From Blastococcus sp. TF02-8 (GTDB lineage Bacteria > Actinomycetota > Actinomycetes > Mycobacteriales > Geodermatophilaceae), in contig NZ_QOHK01000009.1 of NCBI RefSeq assembly GCF_003319175.1, positions 1 to 64,000 on the forward strand: DNA of 64,000 bases, read 5' to 3'. The translations under genes were made by a program, and so were the position numbers. Below, in pieces: positions 21,197 to 30,040 of the stretch. Every line of letters begins with the position of its first letter. Position 1 is the first letter of the stretch. Below the pieces are notes generated by a model. The model worked only from the letters and a program-made list of their open reading frames with translations, was not told the DNA's origin and searched no databases.

Positions 21197-21954
21197 GCGA
21201 GCAGGCAGGCGGCTCGTCCGTCCCCGGGCGCACGGGCTCCGTGCTCCTGGACGTGCAGGACCTGGAGGTCCGCTACGGCGCGATCGCGGCCATCAAGGGC
21301 ATCTCCTTCCACGTCGAGCAGGGCGAGATCGTCGCCCTGCTCGGCGCCAACGGGGCGGGGAAGACGACCACCCAGAAGACCGTGTCGGGCATGCTCCGGC
21401 CGGCCGCCGGCTCGATCACCTTCGACGGGCAGCGCATCGACGGCATCCCGCCGCACAAGCTGATCGACCTGGGCATCTGCCACGTCCCGGAGGGGCGGCA
21501 CGTCTTCCCGCGGATGACGGTCGAGGAGAACCTCGCGATGGGGGCGTTCCGCTTCCGCTCGCCCGACCAGGACGTGCTGGCCCACGTCCTGGACCTGTTC
21601 CCGCGGCTCAAGGAGCGGTACGGGCAGCAGAGCGGCACGCTCTCCGGCGGTGAGCAGCAGATGCTCGCGATCGGCCGGGCGCTGATGGGCAAGCCACGGC
21701 TGCTGCTGCTCGACGAGCCGTCGATGGGGCTGGCCCCGTTGATCGTCCAGCAGATCTTCGACATCGTCCGCAGCATCAACGCCGACGGTGTCTCGATCCT
21801 GCTGGTCGAGCAGAACGCGCGGCAGGCCCTGTCGCTCGCCGACCGCGGCTACGTGCTCGAGACCGGCGAGCTGGTGCTGGCCGGCTCCGGCCGCGAGCTG
21901 CTCGCCGACGACCGCATCCGGGCGGCCTACCTCGGCGAGGAACTCGCGAGCTGA
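21193..21954 (+). CDS. livF: Branched-chain amino-acid ABC transporter ATP-binding protein (LivF)
   Basis: This is the second ATPase (253 aa), with Walker A GANGAGKTT at 51-59, signature LSGGEQQMLAIGRAL and Walker B LLLLDEPSMGLAP, all typical of LivF. It is the last gene of the five-gene transporter operon. Its stop lies only 4 bp from the stop of the opposing thioesterase gene, leaving no room for a dedicated terminator. Confidence 0.94.
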   Translation: MSEQAGGSSVPGRTGSVLLDVQDLEVRYGAIAAIKGISFHVEQGEIVALLGANGAGKTTTQKTVSGMLRPAAGSITFDGQRIDGIPPHKLIDLGICHVPEGRHVFPRMTVEENLAMGAFRFRSPDQDVLAHVLDLFPRLKERYGQQSGTLSGGEQQMLAIGRALMGKPRLLLLDEPSMGLAPLIVQQIFDIVRSINADGVSILLVEQNARQALSLADRGYVLETGELVLAGSGRELLADDRIRAAYLGEELAS

Positions 21955-21958
21955 GGGC

Positions 21959-22375
21959 TCAGGCCTTCTTCGGCGCGTTCAGCGTCATGCAGGTGAGCCG
22001 CGCGGTAGCGGTCTGACGGCCCTGGTCGTCGCTCACCTGGATGAGGAACGTGGACAGCGTGCGCCCGCGGCGCACGGGGGTGCACACCGCGGTCACGGTG
22101 CCGGAGGTCGCGGCGCGCAGGTAGCTGGCGTTCAGCTCGATGCCGACGACCTGCTTGTCCGGCCCCGCGCCGACCGCGGCCGCCATGGAACCGATGGTCT
22201 CCACGAGCGTGCACGTCGCACCCCCGTGGAGCAGCCCGAACGGCTGCTGGTTGCCCTCGACCGGCATGGTCGCCACCAGCCGGTCGGGGTTCCAGTCGGT
22301 GATCTGCACGCCGAGCTTGTCGTCCAGCGGGCTGCTGATGCCGTCGGGGAGCCAGGCGGGGGGAGGGGTGCTCAC
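21959..22375 (-). CDS. PaaI-family hotdog thioesterase
   Basis: The product (138 aa) is a small single-hotdog protein with the PaaI-type core HGGATCTLVETIGSMAA (about 50-66), in which His-Gly-Gly and the Glu/Thr region form the active site of acyl-CoA thioesterases. The substrate is unknown; phenylacetyl-CoA-type or general aryl/acyl-CoA thioesters are possible. The GTG start at 22375 is preceded at 6 nt by TACGGT, a predicted leaderless arrangement, divergent from polA. Confidence 0.87.
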   Translation of the reverse strand: MSTPPPAWLPDGISSPLDDKLGVQITDWNPDRLVATMPVEGNQQPFGLLHGGATCTLVETIGSMAAAVGAGPDKQVVGIELNASYLRAATSGTVTAVCTPVRRGRTLSTFLIQVSDDQGRQTATARLTCMTLNAPKKA

Positions 22376-22381
22376 CCCCGC

Positions 22382-22387
22382 ACCGTA
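22382..22387 (-). promoter_or_regulatory. Predicted -10 hexamer (TACGGT) of the PaaI-like gene
   Basis: The hexamer ends 6 nt before the GTG at 22375 on the reverse strand. It is back to back with the polA hexamer 40 bp away. Confidence 0.45.
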
Positions 22388-22426
22388 ACGGCGGTCGGGG
22401 GCCGCTCGGGCGTCGGTGCCTGCACA

Positions 22427-22432
22427 TACGAT
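22427..22432 (+). promoter_or_regulatory. Predicted -10 hexamer (TACGAT) of polA
   Basis: TACGAT ends 8 nt before the polA ATG, and no Shine-Dalgarno sequence separates them. Confidence 0.5.
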
Positions 22433-22440
22433 CGGCGGCG

Positions 22441-25191
22441 ATGTCCGCTCCGGTCTCCACCTCCGTGTCCACCCCCGCGCCGACCACCGCGTCGGCGCCG
22501 GGCACCCGCCCGCGGCTGCTGCTCCTCGATGGGCACTCGCTGGCCTACCGGGCGTTCTTCGCGCTCCCGGTCGAGAACTTCTCCACCACGACGGGCCAGC
22601 CGACGAACGCCGTCTACGGCTTCACGTCGATGCTGATCAACATCCTGCGCGACGAGCAGCCGAGTCACCTCGCCGTCGCGTTCGACGTCGGCCGCAAGAC
22701 CTTCCGCAGCGAGATCTACGCCGAGTACAAGGCCAACCGCTCGGAGAGCCCCACGGACTTCCGCGGTCAGGTCAGCCTGGTGCAGGAGGTGCTGGGCGCG
22801 CTGCGCGTCCCGGTGATCACCGCCGAGGGGTACGAGGCCGACGACGTCATCGCCACCCTCACCGTGCAGGCGGTCGAGCAGGGCATGGACGTGCTGATCG
22901 CGACCGGGGACCGGGACGCGCTCCAGCTGGTGAACGAGCACGTCACCGTGCTCTACCCGCGCAAGGGCGTCTCGGACATGACCCGGTTCACGCCGGAGGA
23001 GGTCGAGGCCAAGTACAACCTCACGCCGGCCCAGTACCCCGACTTCGCGGCGTTGCGCGGCGACCCGAGCGACAACCTGCCGAGCATCCCGAGCGTGGGG
23101 GAGAAGACCGCCGCCAAGTGGGTGCGCGAGTACGGCTCGCTCGACGCGCTCGTCGACCAGGTCGACACCGTCAAGGGCAAGGTGGGGGAGAAGCTGCGCG
23201 AGCACCTCTCCTCGGTGCTGCAGAACCGGCGGCTCACCGAGCTGGACCGCGCGGTCCCGCTCGAGGTGGGCCCGCAGGACCTCGCCGTCCAGGCGTGGGA
23301 CCGCAACGAGGTGCACACGCTCTTCGACAACCTGCAGTTCCGCGTGCTGCGCGAGCGGCTCTTCGCCACGCTCACCAGCGCCGAGCCCGAGGTCGAGGGC
23401 GGTTTCGACGCCACCGTCGACGCGGTGGCGGCCGGGGAGCTGGGTGCCTGGCTCGACGCGCACGCCCGGACGGGGCACACCGGCCTCATCTTCCGGGGCA
23501 CGTGGGGCCGGGGCACCGGTGAGCTGACCGGCCTGGCCCTCGCCGCCGCCGACGACCACACCACCTTCGTCGACCTCGGCCCCGCCCTCGACGTGGCCGA
23601 CGAGCAGGCCCTGGCCGCGTGGCTCGCCGACGCCGACCGGCCCAAGGTGGTGCACGAGGTCAAGGGGCCGCTGCTGGCGATCTGGGCGCGCGGCTGGGAA
23701 CTGGCCGGCCTGGTGAGCGACACCGCGCTCGCGGCGTACCTCGCCCTGCCCGGGCAGCGGTCGTTCGACCTCGGTGACCTCGCGGTGCGCTACCTGCGTC
23801 GCGAGCTCACCGACGCCGCCGAACCGGAGGGGCAGCTCACCCTCGACGGCCTCGGCCCGAGCGAGGACGACGTCGCCGCCGAGGCGGCCAAGGCCGACGT
23901 GCTGAAGGCCGTGGCCGTCAACGACCTCGCCGACGCCCTCGAGCAGGTGCTCGGCCAGAAGGGCGGGGACCACCTGCTCGGCGAGATCGAGCTGCCGCTG
24001 ACCCGGGTGCTCGCCTCCATGGAGTACCGGGGCATCGCCGTCGACCTGGACTTCCTGCAGGACCTGCAGAAGGAGTTCTCCGACGCCGTCGCCGCGGCGG
24101 CCGCCGAGTGCTACGCCGTGATCGGCCGCGAGGTGAACCTCGGCTCGCCCAAGCAGCTGCAGGCGGTGATCTTCGACGAGCTGGGCCTGCCCAAGACGAA
24201 GAAGAACAAGACCGGCTACACCACCGACGCCGACGCGCTCACCTGGCTGTTCGAGCAGACCGGGCACCCGTTCATGGAGCACCTGCTCCGCCACCGCGAC
24301 GTGACCCGGCTGCGCACGGTCATCGACGGCCTCATCCCGATGGTCGACGACGGCGGGCGCATCCACACCACGTTCCAGCAGACCATCGCCGCCACGGGCC
24401 GGCTCTCCTCGACCGACCCGAACCTGCAGAACATCCCGATCCGCAGCGCCGAGGGTCGCCGGATCCGGCAGGCATTCGTCGTCGGGCAGGGGTACGAGTC
24501 CCTCATGACGGCGGACTACAGCCAGATCGAGATGCGGATCATGGCCCACCTCTCCGGCGACGAGGGGCTGATCGAGGCGTTCACGTCGGGGGAGGACCTG
24601 CACTCCTTCGTCGCCTCCAAGGCGTTCGACATCCCGATCTCCGAGGTCGACCCGGAGATGCGCCGGCGCATCAAGGCGATGAGCTACGGCCTGGCCTACG
24701 GTCTCTCCGCCTACGGGCTGTCCGGGCAGCTGCGGATCTCCGTCGAGGAGGCGCGCGAGCAGATGAACGCCTACTTCGAGCGCTTCGGCGGGATCCGCGA
24801 CTACCTCGACGGGGTCGTCGACGAGGCCCGGCAGACCGGCTTCACCGAGACCACGCTCGGCCGGCGGCGCTACCTGCCCGACCTCACCAGCGACAACGGC
24901 CAGCGCCGGCAGATGGCCGAGCGGATGGCACTCAACGCCCCGATCCAGGGGTCGGCGGCCGACGTCATCAAGGTCGCGATGCTCAACGTGGAGAAGGCGA
25001 TCGCGGCCGAGGGGCTGAGGTCCCGGATGCTGCTGCAGGTGCACGACGAGCTCGTGCTCGAGGTGGCACCGGGGGAGGAGGAGGCCCTGGAGACGCTGGT
25101 CCGCCGCGAGATGGCGGGTGCCGCGCAGTTGTCGGTGCCGTTGGAGGTCTCGGTCGGCGTGGGCGCCAGCTGGGACGCCGCCGCGCACTGA
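22441..25191 (+). CDS. polA: DNA polymerase I
   Basis: The product (916 aa) fills gaps and removes RNA primers in replication and repair. An N-terminal 5'-3' exonuclease (about 25-315) shows LLLLDGHSLAYRAF, EADDVIATL and GDPSDNLPSIPSVG. A middle 3'-5' exonuclease fold follows (about 320-500) but lacks the metal-binding acidic residues; the first motif reads GLIFRGTW. The polymerase domain has motif A DYSQIEMRI near 693, the O helix RRRIKAMSYGLAYG and motif C VHDELV near 867. Loss of proofreading residues is usual in actinobacterial PolA. The stop and the next start share one base (TGATG). Confidence 0.96.
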   Translation: MSAPVSTSVSTPAPTTASAPGTRPRLLLLDGHSLAYRAFFALPVENFSTTTGQPTNAVYGFTSMLINILRDEQPSHLAVAFDVGRKTFRSEIYAEYKANRSESPTDFRGQVSLVQEVLGALRVPVITAEGYEADDVIATLTVQAVEQGMDVLIATGDRDALQLVNEHVTVLYPRKGVSDMTRFTPEEVEAKYNLTPAQYPDFAALRGDPSDNLPSIPSVGEKTAAKWVREYGSLDALVDQVDTVKGKVGEKLREHLSSVLQNRRLTELDRAVPLEVGPQDLAVQAWDRNEVHTLFDNLQFRVLRERLFATLTSAEPEVEGGFDATVDAVAAGELGAWLDAHARTGHTGLIFRGTWGRGTGELTGLALAAADDHTTFVDLGPALDVADEQALAAWLADADRPKVVHEVKGPLLAIWARGWELAGLVSDTALAAYLALPGQRSFDLGDLAVRYLRRELTDAAEPEGQLTLDGLGPSEDDVAAEAAKADVLKAVAVNDLADALEQVLGQKGGDHLLGEIELPLTRVLASMEYRGIAVDLDFLQDLQKEFSDAVAAAAAECYAVIGREVNLGSPKQLQAVIFDELGLPKTKKNKTGYTTDADALTWLFEQTGHPFMEHLLRHRDVTRLRTVIDGLIPMVDDGGRIHTTFQQTIAATGRLSSTDPNLQNIPIRSAEGRRIRQAFVVGQGYESLMTADYSQIEMRIMAHLSGDEGLIEAFTSGEDLHSFVASKAFDIPISEVDPEMRRRIKAMSYGLAYGLSAYGLSGQLRISVEEAREQMNAYFERFGGIRDYLDGVVDEARQTGFTETTLGRRRYLPDLTSDNGQRRQMAERMALNAPIQGSAADVIKVAMLNVEKAIAAEGLRSRMLLQVHDELVLEVAPGEEEALETLVRREMAGAAQLSVPLEVSVGVGASWDAAAH

Positions 25192-25742
25192 TGACGGCCG
25201 CCGGTTCCGCTCCGCTGCGGGGGCGCTCCCTGACGTACGGCCCCGCGGGGACGACACGTCCGGGCGACGGGTCGTGGCCGCCTCCCGCGGACCGGCGCGG
25301 CTACGAGCGGACGGTCGAGCTCGGACGCGGCGACGCCTGCTGGTCCACGGCGACGGAGGCGCTGATGTCCTGGGGCGTGAAGACGCGCAGCAGGTTCGTC
25401 GTGGAGGCGGCTGCCGGCGGCGAGCCGGTCGTCCGGGAGGGCGCCGACTACTGGCTGGTCGCCTCCGTCGGACCGCTGCGGATCCGCGAGCCGGCGCGGG
25501 TCGTCGCCGTCGTGGACCGGCCGGACCGCCGGGGCTACGCCTACGGGACGTTGGAGGGCCACCCGGTGTCGGGCGAGGAGGCCTTCGTCCTGCACCGCGA
25601 CGGCGACGGCGTCGTCCGGCTCACCCTGCGGTCGGTGACCGCGGCCGGCCGGGGCTCGTGGCGCCTGGCCTTCCCCGTGGTCCTGGTGGCGCAGCGCTGG
25701 TACCGCTCGCGCTACGTGCGGGCGCTCCGGTCCCTACCGTGA
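25191..25742 (+). CDS. DUF1990 family protein
   Basis: The product (183 aa) matches the DUF1990 pattern in its C-terminal half: RGYAYGTLEGHPVSGEEAF and then RLTLRSVTAAGRGSW, with aromatic and basic residues at the end. Function is unknown. It has no signal peptide. The ATG overlaps the polA stop by one base and its own stop overlaps the next GTG by 4 bp, so it is the second member of a four-gene coupled chain. Confidence 0.8.
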   Translation: MTAAGSAPLRGRSLTYGPAGTTRPGDGSWPPPADRRGYERTVELGRGDACWSTATEALMSWGVKTRSRFVVEAAAGGEPVVREGADYWLVASVGPLRIREPARVVAVVDRPDRRGYAYGTLEGHPVSGEEAFVLHRDGDGVVRLTLRSVTAAGRGSWRLAFPVVLVAQRWYRSRYVRALRSLP

Positions 25743-26278
25743 ACGGACCCGTGACGCTGGCCTCGACGGCGCTGCTCCACCCCGCCGTGCTCGACGGCGC
25801 TCGCGGGCTCTGCGAGGTGGCGTTCGAGGGCGAGGGCTTCGGCGAGGAGGACTGGCAGCACGCGCTCGGGGGCCTGCACGCACTCGTGGTGGACGGCGAC
25901 CGGGTCGTCGCGCACGGTGCGCTGGTGCCCCGGCGCTTCCACCACGCCGGGCGCGTCCTGCGGGTCGGTTACGTGGAGGCGGTCGCAGTCGATCCGGCGC
26001 GGCGGCGGCGCGGGCTCGGATCCGCGGTCATGGCCGCGCTGGAGGACGTCGTGCGTCGCGACCACGACGCCGGTGCCCTGGGGGCCACGGACGAGGGGGC
26101 CGCGCTCTACTCGGCGCGGGGCTGGGTGCGGTGGCGTGGCAGCACCTGGGCCGAGACGCCGACCGGACGCATCCGCACCGAGGAGGACGACGACGCGGTG
26201 TTCGTCCTGCCGGCCGCCGCCGACCTCGACCCGACCGGCGAGCTCACCTGCGACTGGCGCGACGGCGACCTCTGGTGA
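25739..26278 (+). CDS. Aminoglycoside 2'-N-acetyltransferase-like GNAT protein (AAC(2')-I family)
   Basis: This GNAT enzyme (179 aa) resembles the intrinsic AAC(2')-I enzymes of mycobacteria and Providencia from end to end, by recollection. Shared features are ALGGLHALVVDGDRVVAH near the N-terminus, the acetyl-CoA loop RRRRGLGSAV, LYSARGWVRW, TEEDDDAVFVLP and the characteristic ending CDWRDGDLW. Such enzymes acetylate the 2'-amino group of gentamicin-type drugs; a housekeeping role in the cell wall has been proposed. Whether this copy confers resistance cannot be told. The GTG at 25739 overlaps the previous stop; GTG 25751 is an alternative. Confidence 0.82.
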   Translation: MNGPVTLASTALLHPAVLDGARGLCEVAFEGEGFGEEDWQHALGGLHALVVDGDRVVAHGALVPRRFHHAGRVLRVGYVEAVAVDPARRRRGLGSAVMAALEDVVRRDHDAGALGATDEGAALYSARGWVRWRGSTWAETPTGRIRTEEDDDAVFVLPAAADLDPTGELTCDWRDGDLW

Positions 26279-26820
26279 CGGCCTCGCTGCCCGCGGGTGC
26301 GCAGCGGGTGCTGGTCGCCGGCAGCACGGGAGCCGGGAAGTCGACGGCTGCGCGAGCCCTGGCGACGGCGCTCGACCTGCCGTACACCGAGCTGGACGCC
26401 CTGTGGCACGGGCCCGGCTGGCAGCCGCGCCCGGAGTTCTCCGACGACGTGGCAGGGATGCTCGCGGCGGGCCGCTGGGTGACCGAGTACCAGTACCGGC
26501 CGGTGAAGGCGGCGCTGCTCGGCGCGGCCGACGCGGTCGTCTGGCTCGACCACCCGTTCCCCCTGGTGGCCTGGCGGCTGCTGCGACGGTCGTTCGTCCG
26601 CGCGGCCACGCGCCGGCCGCTCGTGAACGGGAACGTCGAGCGGTTCGGGCTCTGGGCGCGGGCCAGCCACCCGCTCCGCGTCGTCCTGGGTCCGGAGTTC
26701 TGGCGGAAGCGGCGGCGGACGGCGCACGAGCTGTCCGGGGCGGCCGCGCGAGGCGTCGTGGTGGTGCGGCTGCGCGGCGCCCGGCAGGCCGACCAGTGGC
26801 TGCAACGGCAGACGGTCTGA
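26275..26820 (+). CDS. P-loop kinase-like protein (adenylate kinase / topology-modulation FlaR type)
   Basis: The product (181 aa) begins with a Walker A motif GSTGAGKST at about 15-23 after a beta strand, followed by LDLPYTELDALWHGPGW and a central VVWLDHPFP. This pattern is typical of small adenylate kinase-like proteins annotated as DNA topology modulation proteins. The substrate is unknown. It is the last gene of the polA chain. Its GTG overlaps the acetyltransferase stop, and the opposing methyltransferase gene ends 16 bp away. Confidence 0.75.
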   Translation: MTASLPAGAQRVLVAGSTGAGKSTAARALATALDLPYTELDALWHGPGWQPRPEFSDDVAGMLAAGRWVTEYQYRPVKAALLGAADAVVWLDHPFPLVAWRLLRRSFVRAATRRPLVNGNVERFGLWARASHPLRVVLGPEFWRKRRRTAHELSGAAARGVVVVRLRGARQADQWLQRQTV

Positions 26821-26835
26821 CCCTCGACCAGAGGT

Positions 26836-27684
26836 TCAGGGTCGCCGGCAGACCAAGATCAGGGTGCCGGGCACGAGCGCGCCGCGCTCCGGGGACCACT
26901 GCCCCCAGTTCTCGGTGCGGCCCGGGGTCCACTCCGGCTCGACCAGCTCCGCGAGCACGAGCCCGGCCCCGACGACGGCCCGGACCCAGTCGCCGACCGT
27001 GCGGTGGTGCTCGACGTAGACCGTGCGGCCGGCGTCGTCGGTCTCCACGTAGGGCGTCCGGTCGAAGTAGGACGAGACGATCCGCAGGTCCTCGGGGTCC
27101 GGAGAGTCGGGGAACGGCCAGCGCATCGGGTGGTTCACCGACGCCACGAACCGCCCTCCGGGCCGGAGGACCCGCGCCACCTCCCGCAGGGCGCCCTCGA
27201 CGTCGGCCACGAACGGCAGGCCGCCGAACGCCGAGCACGCCAGGTCGACGCTGCCGTCGACCACCGGGAGCGCGCCGGCGTCGGCCTGCAGCAGCGGGAC
27301 GGCGATGCCGGTCGCGCGGTTCAGCTCGGCGGCGCGGGCCAGCATGCCGCCGGAGAGGTCCAGCGCCACGACGTCGGCGCCCGCGGTGCGCAGCCAGCGG
27401 GAGCACGGGGCCGAGCCGCACCCGACCTCCAGGACCCGGCGGCCGGCGACGTCACCGAGCAGGTGGGCCTCGGCCTCGCGCAGGCCCTCGGGGCACCACA
27501 GGAAGTCCGCATCGCCGAGGTCGGAGCCGTGCTCGGCCAGGTACGCGGGGGCGGCGGCGTCCCACCAGGCGCGGTTGGCGCGGGCCGACTCGACCGGCCC
27601 GGCGGGCCGGCGGGCGACCCCTCCGGCGGCTGGGTAGCCGTCGTCGGCCAGCGGGAGGGAGGGGGGCTGCGGGGGAGCGGTCAT
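26836..27684 (-). CDS. Class I SAM-dependent methyltransferase
   Basis: The product (282 aa) has a Rossmann methyltransferase fold: motif [15 protein letters not shown], then [14 protein letters not shown], the aspartate-containing [15 protein letters not shown], and the post-motif [16 protein letters not shown]. The segment [16 protein letters not shown] and the Trp-rich C-terminus recall actinobacterial methyltransferases of unknown substrate. The ATG at 27684 was chosen; a long open frame extends upstream but is antisense to the rpsA leader and gene. It is convergent with the polA chain and divergent from rpsA. Confidence 0.85.
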   Translation of the reverse strand: MTAPPQPPSLPLADDGYPAAGGVARRPAGPVESARANRAWWDAAAPAYLAEHGSDLGDADFLWCPEGLREAEAHLLGDVAGRRVLEVGCGSAPCSRWLRTAGADVVALDLSGGMLARAAELNRATGIAVPLLQADAGALPVVDGSVDLACSAFGGLPFVADVEGALREVARVLRPGGRFVASVNHPMRWPFPDSPDPEDLRIVSSYFDRTPYVETDDAGRTVYVEHHRTVGDWVRAVVGAGLVLAELVEPEWTPGRTENWGQWSPERGALVPGTLILVCRRP

Positions 27685-27736
27685 GACGCGCCGATCGTGA
27701 CACGCCGCGGAGCCGCGGTGACCGGTCCCACCCAGG

Positions 27737-27766
27737 TGGACCGGGCCGTCTCGACGTCCGTACCAT
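27737..27766 (+). promoter_or_regulatory. Predicted rpsA promoter
   Basis: TGGACC (27737-27742) and TACCAT (27761-27766) are 18 bp apart. The transcript would carry a leader of about 130 nt, C/T-rich in its second half, which could hold an S1 autoregulatory element. GGAG lies 11 nt before the ATG. Confidence 0.4.
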
Positions 27767-27906
27767 GGAGGGGCGCCAGAGGTCTGACGTGCCCACCCCG
27801 TTCCGCAGGGTGGCCCGCGCCGGTTCTTTCCCGCTGTTCCTCCCCGCGGTCGTGCGGCCGTGGGTGTCCTGTCCCTACGCATTCCCCGTCCGGAGCTACC
27901 AACCAC

Positions 27907-29373
27907 ATGACCTCCACCCAGGTCCGTCCTTCCAGCACCCCCCAGGTCGCCATCAACGACATCGGTAGCGCCGAGGACTTCCTCGCCGCCATCGACCAGA
28001 CGATCAAGTACTTCAACGAAGGCGACATCGTCGAGGGCGTCATCGTCAAGGTCGACCGGGACGAGGTGCTGCTGGACATCGGCTACAAGACCGAGGGCGT
28101 CATCCCCTCGCGCGAGCTCTCCATCAAGCACGACGTCGACCCGAACGAGGTCGTCAAGGTCGGCGACGAGGTGGAAGCCCTGGTTCTCCAGAAGGAGGAC
28201 AAGGAAGGCCGGCTGATCCTCTCCAAGAAGCGCGCCCAGTACGAGCGCGCCTGGGGCACGATCGAGGCCAAGAAGGAAGCCGACGAGGTCGTCACCGGCA
28301 CCGTCATCGAGGTCGTCAAGGGTGGCCTCATCCTCGACATCGGCCTGCGCGGGTTCCTCCCCGCCTCGCTGGTCGAGATGCGCCGCGTCCGCGACCTGCA
28401 GCCCTACGTGGGCCGCGAGCTCGAGGCGAAGATCATCGAGCTCGACAAGAACCGCAACAACGTCGTCCTCTCCCGCCGCCAGTGGCTGGAGCAGACGCAG
28501 TCCGAGGTCCGCAGCGAGTTCCTCAACAAGCTCGCCAAGGGTCAGGTGCGCTCGGGTGTCGTCTCCTCGATCGTCAACTTCGGCGCGTTCGTGGACCTCG
28601 GCGGCGTCGACGGCCTGGTGCACGTCTCCGAGCTGTCCTGGAAGCACATCGACCACCCGTCCGAGGTCGTCGAGGTGGGCCAGGAGGTCACCGTCGAGGT
28701 CCTCGACGTCGACCTGGACCGCGAGCGGGTCTCCCTGTCGCTGAAGGCGACGCAGGAGGACCCGTGGCGTCAGTTCGCCCGCACGCACCAGATCGGTCAG
28801 GTCGTCCCGGGCAAGGTCACCAAGCTGGTTCCCTTCGGTGCGTTCGTGCGCGTCGACGAGGGCATCGAGGGCCTGGTGCACATCTCCGAGCTGGCCGAGC
28901 GCCACGTGGAGATCCCGGAGCAGGTCGTGCAGGTCGGCGACGAGATCCTGGTCAAGGTCATCGACATCGACCTGGACCGCCGCCGCATCTCGCTCTCGCT
29001 CAAGCAGGCCAACGAGGGCGTCGTCGGCGACGAGGAGCAGTTCGACCCCGCCGCCTACGGCATGTCGGCCTCGTACGACGAGCAGGGCAACTACATCTAC
29101 CCCGAGGGCTTCGACCCGGAGACCGGCGAGTGGCTCGAGGGCTACGACGAGGCCCGCGAGACGTGGGAGCGGCAGTACGCCGAGGCCCAGGCCCGCTTCG
29201 AGGCGCACCGCAAGCAGATCGCGGCCGCCAAGGAGGCCGACGCCGAGGCCGCTGCCGGTGGCAGCTACTCCAGCGACGACGCCGCCGGTGCCGACGCCCC
29301 GGCCAGCGGTGGCACCCTGGCCAGCGACGAGGCGCTCGCCGCGCTGCGCGCCAAGCTGGCCGGCGGCGAGTGA
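27907..29373 (+). CDS. rpsA: 30S ribosomal protein S1
   Basis: The product (488 aa) has four S1 RNA-binding domains, beginning near residues 38, 122, 208 and 292, each with the G.V..G.V..V....AFVDL pattern. The later two carry FGAFV. A C-terminal tail rich in Ala, Glu and Gly (from about 385) is typical of actinobacterial S1. It helps mRNA bind the 30S subunit, mainly on leadered messages, which matters in a genome with many apparently leaderless starts. The frame is open far upstream, but the ATG at 27907 gives the family N-terminus. It is monocistronic, with a strong hairpin downstream. Confidence 0.96.
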   Translation: MTSTQVRPSSTPQVAINDIGSAEDFLAAIDQTIKYFNEGDIVEGVIVKVDRDEVLLDIGYKTEGVIPSRELSIKHDVDPNEVVKVGDEVEALVLQKEDKEGRLILSKKRAQYERAWGTIEAKKEADEVVTGTVIEVVKGGLILDIGLRGFLPASLVEMRRVRDLQPYVGRELEAKIIELDKNRNNVVLSRRQWLEQTQSEVRSEFLNKLAKGQVRSGVVSSIVNFGAFVDLGGVDGLVHVSELSWKHIDHPSEVVEVGQEVTVEVLDVDLDRERVSLSLKATQEDPWRQFARTHQIGQVVPGKVTKLVPFGAFVRVDEGIEGLVHISELAERHVEIPEQVVQVGDEILVKVIDIDLDRRRISLSLKQANEGVVGDEEQFDPAAYGMSASYDEQGNYIYPEGFDPETGEWLEGYDEARETWERQYAEAQARFEAHRKQIAAAKEADAEAAAGGSYSSDDAAGADAPASGGTLASDEALAALRAKLAGGE

Positions 29374-29407
29374 CCCCGAGGGTCTGACCCGCCAGTTCTG
29401 CGCGTCG

Positions 29408-29439
29408 GAGGCCCAGGACCCCTCGGGGTCCTGGGCCTC
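29408..29439 (+). terminator. Rho-independent-like terminator after rpsA
   Basis: GAGGCCCAGGACCC pairs with its complement ending at 29439, giving a 14-bp stem closed by a CTCG tetraloop. No U-tract follows, as is usual in high-GC actinobacteria. Confidence 0.75.
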
Positions 29440-29490
29440 TGGCGTTCCCGGGGGTGCCGGCTGTCAGCACCGTCGACCCGCTGCGGCACG

Positions 29491-29530
29491 ACGAAGGGCC
29501 CATGGACGACGTCGTCCATGGGCCCTTCGT
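29491..29530. terminator. 40-bp perfect palindrome, probable bidirectional terminator
   Basis: The 40 bases 29491-29530 are a perfect inverted repeat centred on GAC/GTC (29508-29513), starting ACGAAGGGCCCATGG and ending with its complement. It can form an extended stem on either strand. It lies between rpsA and the convergent 90-codon gene at 29624-29896, so it probably terminates both. Confidence 0.65.
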
Positions 29531-29623
29531 GGCGATGCGGTTCCCCGCCGCACCGCGGGCGGTGTGGTCGATGACCTCGGAGCGGGAGCCGCCGTCGACC
29601 CGTCGGGGGACCGGCGGCGGGGC

Positions 29624-29896
29624 TCAGAGGCTGAGGATGATGGCGAACGCCGTGCGCGGGCGCCCGCCGGATCCGGCCAGGAAGCCCCAGGTGTGGCGGC
29701 CGGTGGTGGGGGTGGAGAACATCCACCGCAGCAGCGAGCTGCGGTGTGCGACGGCCGGCCGCTGGAACTGCATGCGGTCGCGCACCGCCGGGATGTCCGC
29801 GCAGCGCACGCCGGCGGCCGCGCCGAGCCGGTGCCGTCCGGCGCCACGGCGGGCGGCTCGGGTCGACGGGGATGCGGTGTGCGTGGAACCGGACAT
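29624..29896 (-). CDS. Small protein of unknown function (90 aa)
   Basis: I do not recognise this protein. The frame has about 90% G or C at third positions, like real genes here. It begins at an ATG (29896), with GAGAGAGG about 14 nt upstream. A reverse-strand TAACGT (29940-29945) could be its -10. The protein is basic (many Arg), has Ser/Thr at the N-terminus and a short hydrophobic end, FAIILSL. No signal peptide, TM segment or known motif is seen. It is convergent with rpsA across the 40-bp palindrome and divergent from coaE. Confidence 0.6.
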   Translation of the reverse strand: MSGSTHTASPSTRAARRGAGRHRLGAAAGVRCADIPAVRDRMQFQRPAVAHRSSLLRWMFSTPTTGRHTWGFLAGSGGRPRTAFAIILSL

Positions 29897-30028
29897 GTTC
29901 TCGTTCTGCCTCTCTCGGCGGGGAAGATCGCCAGGCAGAACGTTATCCGTGGGACTCGTGTGACTACTGCGACGCGCCGGGCAGGTGAGCTGCGTGTTAC
30001 CCGTCCGTGATCTTTCCCGGGCGGTCGC

Positions 30029-30034
30029 TACTGT
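30029..30034 (+). promoter_or_regulatory. Predicted -10 hexamer (TACTGT) of coaE
   Basis: TACTGT ends 6 nt before the coaE GTG, a predicted leaderless start. Confidence 0.45.
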
Positions 30035-30040
30035 CCGTAC

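Noticed and set aside
22441-25191. Missing 3'-5' exonuclease residues in PolA considered as a mutation unique to this genome
   Set aside because: Loss of the proofreading site is common in actinobacterial DNA polymerase I, so it is not a new observation.
22372-25257. A 961-codon reverse frame antisense to polA, and similar long antisense frames over secD, rel, thrS, aspS and the MFS gene
   Set aside because: Same shadow effect. None has a family motif, and the sense genes are full-length and conserved.
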